A stretch of 36,500 nucleotides of DNA from Rhodopirellula sp. (GCA_012728855.1 JAAYEH010000168.1:1-36500), one strand, 5' to 3'. Positions 25,496-34,743 are shown, counted from the stretch's first letter. Notes: generated from the letters alone by a model not told the origin. Made by a program: numbers and translations.

Positions 25496-25524
25496 TTGGC
25501 TCTCCCGAATCCGGGTGGTATAAT
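25496..25524 (+). promoter_or_regulatory. Probable promoter of the AF2212-antitoxin/PIN pair
   Basis: TTGGCT (25496-25501), a 17-base spacer and a consensus TATAAT (25519-25524) with an extended TGG before it. It begins 17 bases after the end of the module C core and 42 bases before the antitoxin start. Confidence 0.6.
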
Positions 25525-25565
25525 CATGGATAGAGCCTGAGAAGATCAAGTAGGAGGTGAGGATG

Positions 25566-25790
25566 ATGAGCCAAGTGATCACGGCGACCGTTGTGAATGG
25601 GGTGCTGAAGCCCGAGCAGGATCTTGGCTTGCCGTCGGGCACCAAGGTGCGCCTGGTTGTGGATCCGTGGGATGAGGTTCGTGCGCACCATGAAGAAGCA
25701 TTCGGCGAATTGGACCGGCTTTGCGACGAGTTCCCGATCGCATCCCAGGGGCGTCGGCTGACGCGGGACGAGCTGCATGAACGCCATTGA
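25566..25790 (+). CDS. AF2212-type (DUF104-like) antitoxin
   Basis: A 74-residue protein. Its first half, ITATVVNGVLKPEQDLGLP and GTKVRLVV, is the beta-rich core of AF2212/DUF104 antitoxins. The second half is acidic and helical and ends in DELHERH. AGGAGGT at 25552-25558 fits ATG 25566; ATG 25563 is just upstream. Its stop lies 14 bases inside the PIN reading frame, so the two are coupled. It should neutralise the PIN protein. Because the PIN gene has a stop codon, this antitoxin may now lack a partner. Confidence 0.78.
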   Translation: MSQVITATVVNGVLKPEQDLGLPSGTKVRLVVDPWDEVRAHHEEAFGELDRLCDEFPIASQGRRLTRDELHERH

Positions 25791-26196
25791 CACGAACGTC
25801 TTGATCTATCGTTTGGATCGTACGGAGCCGGTGAAGTAGGCTAAGGCTCGCGAGCTTCTCCGGCATCTTAGTTCCGATCCGACTCCAACGCTCTTGTTGT
25901 GGCAAGTGTTGGGCGAGCTCATGCGTCAACTGCGGTATTGGCAGGATCAAGGCCAGATGACGCGCGAAGCGCTTTTGCGTTACATCGCCACATTTCGGAG
26001 ACTGTTTCCACTGGTAATGCCCACACCTCAGGTGGCCGACCGCGCTCTGGACCTCGCCGGCCGCTTCAGCTTATCCCATTGGGACAGCATGCTCCTGGGA
26101 GGATGCAAGGAGGCTGGCGTTACCACGCTCTACACCGAAGATATGGGCGCACCCACGTCCTACGACGGAATCCAACTGGTCAACCCGTTCACGTAG
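25777..26196 (+). pseudogene. PIN-domain (VapC-like) toxin with in-frame amber codon
   Basis: MNAIDTNVLIYRLDRTEPVK opens with the PIN Asp motif (DTN). A TAG at 25837-25839 then interrupts the frame at codon 21. The same frame continues AKARELLRHLSSDPTPTLLL, then LGELMRQLRYWQDQGQM, SLSHWDSMLLGGCKEAG and VTTLYTEDMG with the later acidic residues, to a normal end at 26196. Total length (139 codons) is typical. Only one base separates it from an intact gene; CAG to TAG is the simplest change. It is probably an inactivated RNase toxin, though readthrough cannot be excluded. Confidence 0.8.
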
Positions 26197-26302
26197 GCTC
26201 GCACAGCGCCGGAATCAGCGTCGATTAGCGAAGGTCGGTGTTCCGCGTGGTCTTTTTTCGGCTCCCCGCACCCCGCTCCTTGCATCCTTTGGCCGTCGCC
26301 CC

Positions 26303-26689
26303 TCAACTCTCGACCCTCTTTGGCTCCCCGCACCACGCACCCCGCTCCCTGCTCAGCTTCAGAATTCCGCAGTGCGGGCAGAATGCGAACGAGCCGAGCC
26401 CCTCGCCGTCGAGGCCGCGGATCACGCCGACGCCAACGTTCAGGCTCAGATTGCCGCGGATCGCCAGATCGGTGTGCTCGATCGCGTGTTCGTGCCAGGT
26501 GTCGGCGATCTCGAGCTTCATGTTGCCGAAAGTTGTGGTGGGGGAAAGGCCGAAGGGATCCAGGCCGACGACCTCGGCTTCTGCGAAGGTGGTGACTTCG
26601 TCGGCGGTGTGAAAGGGACCCTCGCCGCAGTCGTGCCAGTCGGGGTTGTTGAGGATGGGGCTGGTCGAGTGGATCAGGATGCGGTACAT
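26303..26689 (-). CDS. GLDPFGLSPTTT-family protein, module D (most complete copy)
   Basis: A 128-residue protein of a family I recognise only by its repeats in this window. The N-terminal part (MYRILIHSTSPILNNPDWHD, CGEGPFHTADEVTTFAEAEV) joins directly to VGLDPFGLSPTTTFGN, then MKLEIADTWHEHAIEHTDLA and GVIRGLDGEGLGSFAFCPHC, a possible half zinc ribbon. Compared with modules A and B it lacks the middle segment GWIVVDPEGRP to RYRP, so even this copy may carry an in-frame deletion. The ATG at 26689 has no strong ribosome site. Function is unknown. It may be a genuine gene whose other copies have decayed. Confidence 0.55.
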   Translation of the reverse strand: MYRILIHSTSPILNNPDWHDCGEGPFHTADEVTTFAEAEVVGLDPFGLSPTTTFGNMKLEIADTWHEHAIEHTDLAIRGNLSLNVGVGVIRGLDGEGLGSFAFCPHCGILKLSRERGAWCGEPKRVES

Positions 26690-27126
26690 GGCGTTTCTCC
26701 GCTTCGGCGGCCGTCGATTTCGGCTACCGAACGCTGGCGCACGTTCGCAGGCCGGTCGGACGAAATCCGTCGTCGCGATTGAAGTCTGACCGCGGCCGCC
26801 GACCTTGCGCCGGTGGAAGCACCGACTGACAGCTAGGAAACGCCTGGAGGGTGAAAACGCGGCTATTCCTGATCGTCAAGTCGTTCGCGAGGGGCGGTAG
26901 CCGGGGAACCTTGGGCTCCTGCCGCGCGAGGCGGCAGGGGGCCGGGGATGGTGATCGGTGAGGATGGCTAGCTGACGAACCTCGTTCACCCGTGGGATGA
27001 ACCCACGGGGGTCCTTGGGGAACAAAAACCGATGCCATGCACATGGTCGAACACCCGATGTTTTCACTTTCCCAGCAGACGCCGCCAATCAGCCCCCTTT
27101 TCATTCCTCTTCGCCGCCCCCGCCGC
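26690..27126. other. Gene-free stretch before the defence island
   Basis: No protein is recognised. It holds two small perfect hairpins: CCTGCCGC-N5-GCGGCAGG (26918-26938) and CCCGTGGG-N5-CCCACGGG (26989-27009). The second matches a dispersed ACCCGTGGGATGAACCCACG-type repeat that I associate with planctomycete intergenic DNA. It separates the cassette-like array from the helicase locus. Confidence 0.45.
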
Positions 27127-27156
27127 TTGTTGCGAGCTCGCCCGTCAAGCTACAAT
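27127..27156 (+). promoter_or_regulatory. Possible promoter of the helicase gene
   Basis: TTGTTG (27127-27132), an 18-base spacer and TACAAT (27151-27156), 42 bases before the ATG at 27198. Confidence 0.4.
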
Positions 27157-27197
27157 GCGGCATCGCCAATCCCGGAAACGTACCGAACATCCTTGCG

Positions 27198-29772
27198 ATG
27201 ACCGTGCCTCCTCCGACCAACCCGGATCGCTCGCTCTGCCCGGGCCTCTACGATCACTTGGTCAGCGAGGAACTTCAGCGTGTGCTCGCAGAAATTTCGG
27301 ATCCGGGGCTTTTTGTTACATCGGCGTTGGATCCGGAGGACAGCCACGCCGCGATCGCGCAGTACGTCGAGACCGTGCTGGTCCGACTCCTGGCCACCGT
27401 GCGCGATGGCGACGGCCGCGAGCGGCAGCGCAGGCTGGCCAACCGGCTCATCGGTGCCCTGGCCGAAGAGCTTGGAAAAGATCCAACCGCCCCGATGCTC
27501 CTTGCCGAACCCTTGCGGCGACTGCTGGCGCTGCGGGACAGCGCCAGTTCGCAGGCCGGCCGCCCCGACACTCCGCTCGCCCGATCCGCTCTGCTGACCG
27601 GAACGCGCCTCGACCCGGCGCTTGGCGTGCAACTCCGCAAAGAGCTCGCATCGGCCGACCGCGTCGATATCCTCTGCTCGTTCATCAAGTGGAGCGGCCT
27701 GCGGCTGCTGATCGACGACTTGCGCCGGCTGACAGCCGCCCCGGCCACTGACGGCCCGCGGCTCCGTGTGCTGACGACCAGCTACATGGGCGCCACCGAC
27801 CCGCGGGCGGTGGAACTGCTCCGAGGCCTTCCCAACACCGAGGTCCGCGTCAGCTACGACACTGCCCGCACCCGATTGCACGCCAAGGCTTACGTCTTCC
27901 ATCGCAAGAGCGGCTTCGGCAGCGCGTACATCGGTTCGGCAAACCTCTCCAAGGCGGCCCTCTCCGAAGGTTTGGAGTGGACGAGCAAGATCAGCCAGTA
28001 CGAACTTCCCCATCTTTGGGCGAAGATTGTGGCAACCTTCGAAACGTACTGGAACGACGACGAATTCGAGCCGTTCACGCCCGCGTGCAAGCCGCGTCTG
28101 CGCTCCGCAATCCTCCGGGAACGGAAGGGAGCCGCTGTGGGAGACGACGCCTTCGTGGCCCTCGACCTTCGACCCTACCCGTTCCAAGAGGAAATCCTCG
28201 AAGTCCTGGCCGCCGAGCGGGAAATCCAGCGGAAGAACCGGCACCTGATCGTCGCGGCGACCGGGACGGGCAAGACGATGATTGTCGCCTTCGACTACCG
28301 GCGAGAATGCCACCGTCAGAAACGCCGCCCCACGCTCCTCTTCATTGCCCATCGCGAAGAAATCCTCCGCCAGGCCCTCGGCACATTTCGCGCCGTGCTG
28401 CGCGACCAGAACTTCGGCGAGCTGATGATCGGCGGGCACGAGCCCGAATCGGCCGATCATCTGTTCTGTTCCATCCAGAGTGGTCGATCTCTACAACGAG
28501 GGCGTCGACATCCCGGAGGTCGATACCGTCCTGCTGCTGCGCCCGACCGAAAGCCTCACCGTCTATCTTCAGCAGCTCGGCCGTGGATTGCGGCTCCACG
28601 ACGAGAAGGACTGTCTCACGGTGCTCGACTTCATCGGAGCCCAACGCCGCGAATTCCGCTTTGCCCCGCGTCTGCGGGCGCTGAGCACCGAGCCCACGCG
28701 GCGAATCGACCGGGAGGTCGAGGACGGCTTTCCCCACTTGCCGCCGGGTTGCTTTATCCGGCTGGAGCGCGTGGCCCAGCAGCGGGTGCTGGAAAACATC
28801 CGCGAGACCCTGACACTGCGTAGGACTCGCCTGGTTGCCGATCTCCGCGAACTCGGCCGACACCTTGGGCGGCCACCGTCCATTCGGGAGGCGACGGACT
28901 ATCTCGGTGCGAGTCTCGACGATCTGCTCCGGCGCGGGCTTTGGTCGCGCTTGCTTGCGGAAGCTGGATTGATCGAGCCTTTTGCGGAACCTGACGAAAG
29001 CCAACTGGGCAAGGGGCTTCGTCGCCTGGCGCACATCGATGACCCACGGCAGATCCGCTTTTTGCTGGAGCATATCGATCGCGGTCAGGATCTCGACGGG
29101 CTATCGGAGACCGATTTCCGGCGCATGACGATGCTCCATATCACGCTCTGGGGGCCAAGCGGAACCGCGCTGTCGCTCGCCGACGCTGCCCAGCGGCTCG
29201 ATCAGAATCCCCGAGCTTTGGCGGACCTTCGATCGATCCTCGAGCATCGCCTTGCGTCCACACACACGCGGTCGTTGCCACCACCTGGCCCCTGGGCAGG
29301 GCCGCTCGCGGTCCATGCCGAGTACACGCGCGACGAGATCCTTGCCGGCCTCGGACACTGGACGATGGCCAGCCGCCCGGACGTCCGCGAGGGGGTCCTC
29401 CATCTTGCAGCCGGCAAGGTGGACGCGTTTTTCGTGACCCTGAACAAGACCGAAGAGTCGTACTCTCCGACCACGATGTACGAGGACTACGTGATCTCCC
29501 AGGATCTCTTCCACTGGCAGTCACAGAGCACGACCTCGGTTCAGTCCAGCACGGGGCAGCGGTACATTCGTCACAAGCAAATGGGCTACACGCCGCTACT
29601 CTTTGTGCGAGAGAACAAGCGTCTTCCGTCTGGGCTCGCGGCACCGTACGCGTTTCTGGGGCCGCTGTCCTATATTTCCCACGAGGGCAATCGACCGATC
29701 AGTGTCGTTTGGCGTTTGGAATGCGCGATTCCTGCTCGACTGTTGCGACCGATTGCGCGGCAGGCTGTGTGA
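27198..29772 (+). pseudogene. PLD/DEAD-helicase/DUF3427 protein with internal deletion
   Basis: The first half (27198 to about 28480) has a PLD-like phosphodiesterase domain (RLHAKAYVFHRKSGFG, GSANLSKAAL) and the start of a superfamily 2 helicase: YPFQEEILEVL (Q-like), ATGTGKTM (Walker A, residues 354-361) and LFIAHREEIL (Ia). At about 28480 the sequence jumps from LFCSIQS to VDLYNEGVDIPEVDTVLLLR, helicase motif V, in another frame. Walker B/DExH and motifs III-IV are missing. Motif VI (QQLGRGLR) and DUF3427 (YEDYVISQDLFHWQSQST) follow to 29772. The normal protein would be roughly 1,050-1,100 residues. ATG 27198 fits the family start. Such proteins are typical of defence islands; this copy cannot be an active helicase. 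Confidence 0.82.
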
Positions 29773-30097
29773 TGCCTTTCGGAGAAGGCAAGCCACTGCG
29801 GTTTCGCTGCCGCCAACAGTTGCGAGACCCGGCGATTTCTGAGGGCACCCATCGTATGAGGGGGCAATCGGGCCCGTAGGTGCCTTCGCCGCTCAGCCAA
29901 ATCCGCGTCGGTGTGTCGGACCGAAGCACGTCAACTCACCGCAGCGACCGCTCCTGTTCAAAGCCGGAGGCCTGAGCGAACCAGCCAGTGACAAGAGGCG
30001 GGGTCTTCAAGGTACCCGCAACCGGTGGTACAATTCCTTGCCGTACGAGTTCAACCTTCGTCTACTGCGCACCGGGCATACAACCCGAATCCCGCGC
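29773..30097. other. Intergenic stretch with a candidate promoter
   Basis: No gene is recognised. GGTGGTACAAT (30024-30034) is an extended -10 with a weak -35 (TTCAAG, 30006-30011, 17-base spacer). It points at the HEPN-protein gene starting at 30098. Confidence 0.4.
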
Positions 30098-31669
30098 ATG
30101 GAGAAAACGCCTAGCCAATCCAGTGTTAAGATCACTGATGTTCCAGACACGGAGCTGGCAGCCGGTGAGTCGGTAACCGCCCACGAAGGCCTCGATAGGG
30201 CTCAGGATGCAAGCGGAGCTTTGCCGCCGTCTCTGGAACACGGTTTCTCTCATTCGGAAATCGCCTACGGGGCGTTCTGCATCTATGAAGAAGAGAAGAG
30301 GAGGGGGTTGCACAGCGGTCAGGACGCCCACTGGTTTGCGGCAATCGACCGGCTGACAAAGATTCGCACCAAGGAGAAAGCTGTTATGCTGGATGCAATC
30401 CGTGAGCGATACGGCGTGTGGACGAGCCGGGCGCTTCTCAGTGTGACCAACGGCACCGGCCGCGTGGAGTGGCCTGGCCGTGGCGAGTACGAGACCGAAT
30501 TGGGAGTCTTCGTCGGCCCCGACGCCCGGCGCTGGATCTGGATCGCTCCCCCGCCGGGCCGACTCCAGCTGCCTCACGACCTCCGTGTACAGGGGGTCCG
30601 CCCTCGCGGGCGCACGGCCGCCGGCCAAGAGTTTGGCCCTGTCGAGACCGCGCCGTCGGCGCTGTCCGCAGGAACCGACATGCCGACACGCGTGCTGCTG
30701 CGGGTCGATGGCCTGGAGTTCACCATCCTCCACCGCCCGCGGCAGGACGCCCCCGTGCAGGTGGAGTACACTCTGATTAATGCGATTTTCGATGGCGTCG
30801 ACTGGTCGCCCGATTCGGCGGCAGGTGCCGAGGCCAGCCGCATCGACAAGTTTTCGTTCACCAATGGCCCGCGGCAGTGGGTTCTCCAGTGGCTGCCGAC
30901 CTTTCGCAAGGCTGACATCGACAACCTCAGCAACGGCATTGTTCAGATGCTTCCAACCGCCACACTGGCGACGACGGTTGATAGCGCTGCCGAGCTGGCC
31001 GACGCCGAGGACGAGGCATACGCGATCACACGCCTACTGTCGCTCGTCACCGGCTCCTCCGTCGGCGGCGCAAAACGGCGAATCCTGCGGGGGGGTCACG
31101 TCACCGAAGAGACGTACCTTGAATGGGCCAACTTCGGCACATCGCGCACCTACAAGAACCACGCGTTGATCTGCAACTGCCCCGAACTGGCCGACTCGCT
31201 ACGGTCGTTTATGACAACGGCCGTCGCTCCCTACCGCGCGCAGGACAACGACCTCGGTCTGTCACGCGTGATCGGTTACCTCGAACAGGCCCGCAGCAAC
31301 AACGTGGCCGACATCCGTGTCGCGCTGTGCGTCTTCGCCTTAGAGGCGCTGACCCATCGGCTCTGTCTGCGCGACGGGCTCACGCCCGATCAACTCGCGA
31401 AGATGAACATCCAGCAGAAACTGAATCGATGCCGGAACCGCATGGGCATGGGCTTCATTGACAAGCACATGGCCGAGGAAGCTCGCGACACCGTCCGCAA
31501 TCCGCTCCTGCACACGGGAGAGATTCCGGGACTGTCCATGCCGGAAAAGGTGAAGTGGTACGACGATCTGTACGCGCTTGCTTTCAAGATGCTGCTGTTC
31601 CTGCTCGGCTACAAAGGAAAGTGGTTTGACCTATCGGACCAGTGGAACATCGTGAACGCGCCGGCATAG
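30098..31669 (+). CDS. HEPN-domain protein, ApeA-like candidate defence RNase
   Basis: A 523-residue protein. Residues about 100-330 are beta-rich and unlike anything I can name. Residues about 395-510 form a helical domain (IRVALCVFALEALTHRLCLR, then LAKMNIQQKLNRCRNRMGMG) with RNPLLH (467-472), the R-x4-H motif of HEPN RNases. A large N-terminal beta domain with a C-terminal HEPN resembles ApeA-type anti-phage proteins. ATG 30098 is chosen because the upstream in-frame TTG (30038) overlaps the putative promoter. No ribosome site is visible. It lies 255 bases before the methyltransferase, on the same strand. An RNA-cleaving abortive-infection role is inference. Confidence 0.62.
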   Translation: MEKTPSQSSVKITDVPDTELAAGESVTAHEGLDRAQDASGALPPSLEHGFSHSEIAYGAFCIYEEEKRRGLHSGQDAHWFAAIDRLTKIRTKEKAVMLDAIRERYGVWTSRALLSVTNGTGRVEWPGRGEYETELGVFVGPDARRWIWIAPPPGRLQLPHDLRVQGVRPRGRTAAGQEFGPVETAPSALSAGTDMPTRVLLRVDGLEFTILHRPRQDAPVQVEYTLINAIFDGVDWSPDSAAGAEASRIDKFSFTNGPRQWVLQWLPTFRKADIDNLSNGIVQMLPTATLATTVDSAAELADAEDEAYAITRLLSLVTGSSVGGAKRRILRGGHVTEETYLEWANFGTSRTYKNHALICNCPELADSLRSFMTTAVAPYRAQDNDLGLSRVIGYLEQARSNNVADIRVALCVFALEALTHRLCLRDGLTPDQLAKMNIQQKLNRCRNRMGMGFIDKHMAEEARDTVRNPLLHTGEIPGLSMPEKVKWYDDLYALAFKMLLFLLGYKGKWFDLSDQWNIVNAPA

Positions 31670-31742
31670 TCCGTTCGGTGAAGGACGGCACCTGATGATG
31701 TACTCGGCTTGGCCATTTGTTCTCAACGTCACCAACACGCCT

Positions 31743-31762
31743 CGGTCACATCGACCGACGCG
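31743..31762 (+). repeat. 20-bp direct repeat, left copy
   Basis: CGGTCACATCGACCGACGCG, identical and in the same orientation at 35540-35559. The left copy runs into a hairpin, CCGACGCG-ACG-CGCGTCGG (31755-31773). The two copies bracket the methyltransferase and putative nuclease genes. Confidence 0.75.
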
Positions 31763-31924
31763 ACGCGCGTCGGACTGAGGTATTTCCCGCTGGGCAACTA
31801 TCGTGGAATACCTCCAGTTGACTCGACGAGGTAGTGATGGTAATAATCGTGGGCATGGCAAGACTCGCGTACAATGGGGGGCATAGCCTCCGTATCGAAG
31901 GATTTCTGGCGGTGAAGTTCACAC

Positions 31925-34741
31925 ATGAGTGAAAGGGTCCTTGGATCTGTCGGCCTTGCCCCGCAGTCGCCTCAGGCGGCTGACGGGCTCGTTTCGGTGC
32001 GCCGTCCCCCAGTGGGGCTGGCGGTCGATGAGGCGGCGCTGGTACGTGCGGTTCAGGTTTTTCAGCTTGTCGATTACGTCTTCTTCCGTCGGTTTGATGA
32101 TGGCCGTTCGTCGCAGCCTGCCGCCTTCGTCATCGACAACACGGCCGAACGATTCACCGAGGGCGATCTGGCGAAGGCGCACCACGACCTGTGGCTGCAC
32201 GGCGTCGCCCCGCTCATCTACATCGCGTGGCCCACGCGCATCGATGTGCTCAGTTGCGCTCGGGGGCCGGACTTTTGGGACGAGGGAGAGCGGCGTTATC
32301 GCCCGGCAGCCCAACTCGACGTCGCCTCGCAGGTCGAAGCGGCACTCGCCGAGCGGCGTCGGTTCTCGGCGCGGCGTCTGGCGGATGGGACCTTCTGGGA
32401 GGATCCCAGCAATCAACCGCTCGCCGACCATGATCGGGCGGCCCAAGAGTCGCTGATCCGAACGGTCGTTGAGACTGACGAGGCACTCGACGGCAAGGCG
32501 AACCCCGCATCCCGGCGATTGCTGCTTTTGACGGTATTGGTCAAGTACCTTGAAGATCGCGGCGTGTTTCCCGGCGCCGGCTGGTTCGGTCGCTTTCGCA
32601 AAGGTGCGAGGTCGTTCCTTGACCTGCTCAGCGGCGGAGAGCCGCACGAAGTGTCGGCTCTGCTGACGGCATTGGAGAGGAAGTTCAACGGCGACGTCTT
32701 CGGCTTGCCGGAGGGCGTGACGCTGACAAAACATGCTCTGCGCACTTTCGCAACTCTGGTCGAGGCGAGGACCCTTGGCGATCAGCGCTACCTGTGGGAT
32801 CTGTACTCGTTCGACCATCTCTCCGTGGACGTGATCAGCCACCTGTACCAGCGTTTCGTCCAGGGGAGCACGGCGGTTTACACGCCTCCCTTTCTGGCGT
32901 CGCTACTGCTGGACCACGCGATGCCGTACGGCGAATTGACCGGGCGCGAGCGCGTGCTCGACCCGTCGTGCGGCTCGGGCGTGTTCCTGGTCGGGGCGTT
33001 CCGGCGGCTGGTCAACGCGTGGCGAGCCAGGCACCGCTGGCGTACGCCCGATGTCGAAACCCTTAAAGCAATCCTGCGGAACCAGATCTTCGGCGTCGAG
33101 TTGGAGCCAGACGCGGTCGACCTGACGGCGTTCAGCCTGGCACTCGCCGTCTGCGTCTCGCTCCAGCCGAACGTGATCTGGAGCGAGCTGCGTTTCGATC
33201 GGCTCCGCGGACGGAACCTTCGACAGGGCGACTTCTTCGAGGGGTGCATGCCGAGCGACGGGGAGCCGTCGGGGCAGGTCGCCCAATTCGACTTTGTAGT
33301 CGGCAACCCGCCCTTCGAGTCGAAATTCACCAAGGCTGCCAAACGGGTCAATGCGGCTCGCGTCGCTCAGCGCGGCGAAGTGCCCGATAAACAGGTCGCC
33401 TACTTGTTCCTCGACCAGGGACTCCAAATGCTCCAGCCGAACGGCCGGCTTTGCCTTCTCCAGCCGTCCGGCTTTCTGTACAACGTGAAAAGTCACGTCT
33501 TTCGTAGCGGCATCGCCAAGACCGGGCGAATCATCGCAGTGCTCGACTTTACCTCCGTGCGCGGTCTATACGAAGGCGCAGACCCCAAGACTATCGCCGT
33601 TCTGGTCGGTGGGGCAACCAATCCTTCGTTCTCGCACCTGACCTTCCGCCGGACGTACAAGACGGCTCAACGGATTGGCTTTGAACTGGATCACTACGAC
33701 CGGCACCGTTTGTCGGTGGAACAGATCACGGAGGACCCAACGGCGGCGCGTGCCAACCTGCTCGGCGGAGGGCGTCTAGCGGACGTCTCTGCGAGACTTC
33801 GGAAGATGAGAACGCTCGCTAAGTTCGTCGAAGAGCGAAACTGGCTGATGGGCGAGGGGTTCATCGTGGGGAATAGGTCGCGTCCGGCCGAGCACCTCAC
33901 CGGGCATCCCTTCTTGCCGACCAACGCTCTTGGTCCCGACGGAATTGACCCGACGGCAATCACGATGTTAACGGAGACTATGTTCGAAGGTCCTCGTGCG
34001 CCCGAACTATTCCAACCACCCCTGGTGCTGATTCGTGAACACGAGGCATTGCCAGCAGACTACTGGGACAAGAACGGGCTGACGTACAGAGACAAGATCG
34101 TTGGCATACATGCACCGTCGTCTGACAAAGACGAACACAGGCGATTCTACGAGACTTTCCGGCGGAACCATGACTGCTACCGATTTGCCGTAATGCTTAG
34201 CAGTTCGCAAGTCCTAATCGGGAAAGCGACTGCCTTGCTTAAACGCGACATCGACGTGCTGCCGTACCCGGAAGATGAAAGAGAAATCGAATTAGCGTTC
34301 TGGGAGCAGGCCCTGGCCGACGACACGCTGAAATATATCGCGTCTTACGTGCGGCGTGGCCAGCAGTCCGACCTTCTCACTCAGAAGGCCGACGAGCACG
34401 TTCTCTACGATTACGCCTCGTTGTACTGCCAGTTGCTCGGCAGCCTTTACGACAACCTTCGAGCGAGCGATCCAGCCTTCTTCGACGGCTTGATCTGCCA
34501 GCCGTTCTTCTTTGGCGACGAGCCGGCGGTCGACTGGCTGGGGCCCGACTGCGAGGAGCAACTGGCAAGCCTCGTCTTCGAACAGACCCTGCCGTCGCTG
34601 CGGACCGTGCGGGTAGTTCGCTTCTACCACGAGAACATCATCTTCGTGATCAAGCCCGACCGGCTCCGCTATTGGATCCGTTCCACCGCGATCCGGGATG
34701 CGGACGACACGCTCATCGAACTCCGGCAGCAGGGGTATTGA
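31925..34741 (+). CDS. N6-adenine DNA methyltransferase (restriction-modification type)
   Basis: A 938-residue protein. Residues 1-300 are an N-terminal region with VFQLVDYVFFRRF and a helical segment, as in large type II/IIG or BREX-like methylases. The catalytic domain has the SAM motif DPSCGSGVFL (from residue 346), FGVELEPDAVDLTAFSLALA, and NPPF (461-464), the amino-methyltransferase motif IV of gamma-class N6-adenine enzymes. The C-terminal 400 residues probably recognise target DNA. No PD-(D/E)XK motif is obvious inside the protein, so cutting may be done by the next gene, which starts two bases after its stop. A weak TACAAT (31870-31875) precedes the ATG. It would methylate host DNA and so protect it. 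Confidence 0.88.
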   Translation: MSERVLGSVGLAPQSPQAADGLVSVRRPPVGLAVDEAALVRAVQVFQLVDYVFFRRFDDGRSSQPAAFVIDNTAERFTEGDLAKAHHDLWLHGVAPLIYIAWPTRIDVLSCARGPDFWDEGERRYRPAAQLDVASQVEAALAERRRFSARRLADGTFWEDPSNQPLADHDRAAQESLIRTVVETDEALDGKANPASRRLLLLTVLVKYLEDRGVFPGAGWFGRFRKGARSFLDLLSGGEPHEVSALLTALERKFNGDVFGLPEGVTLTKHALRTFATLVEARTLGDQRYLWDLYSFDHLSVDVISHLYQRFVQGSTAVYTPPFLASLLLDHAMPYGELTGRERVLDPSCGSGVFLVGAFRRLVNAWRARHRWRTPDVETLKAILRNQIFGVELEPDAVDLTAFSLALAVCVSLQPNVIWSELRFDRLRGRNLRQGDFFEGCMPSDGEPSGQVAQFDFVVGNPPFESKFTKAAKRVNAARVAQRGEVPDKQVAYLFLDQGLQMLQPNGRLCLLQPSGFLYNVKSHVFRSGIAKTGRIIAVLDFTSVRGLYEGADPKTIAVLVGGATNPSFSHLTFRRTYKTAQRIGFELDHYDRHRLSVEQITEDPTAARANLLGGGRLADVSARLRKMRTLAKFVEERNWLMGEGFIVGNRSRPAEHLTGHPFLPTNALGPDGIDPTAITMLTETMFEGPRAPELFQPPLVLIREHEALPADYWDKNGLTYRDKIVGIHAPSSDKDEHRRFYETFRRNHDCYRFAVMLSSSQVLIGKATALLKRDIDVLPYPEDEREIELAFWEQALADDTLKYIASYVRRGQQSDLLTQKADEHVLYDYASLYCQLLGSLYDNLRASDPAFFDGLICQPFFFGDEPAVDWLGPDCEEQLASLVFEQTLPSLRTVRVVRFYHENIIFVIKPDRLRYWIRSTAIRDADDTLIELRQQGY

Positions 34742-34743
34742 AT

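Noticed and set aside
22438..26689. Integron with attC sites
   Set aside because: No integrase is seen and the modules lack the short inverted R/L core sites of attC. The resemblance is only in layout.
27150..28460. 436-codon minus-strand frame opposite the helicase
   Set aside because: The helicase and PLD motifs lie on the plus strand, and no family pattern is visible on the minus strand.
31919..32842. 307-codon minus-strand frame opposite the methylase N-terminus
   Set aside because: It ends near the methylase start, has no motif, and is explained by GC-rich codon bias.
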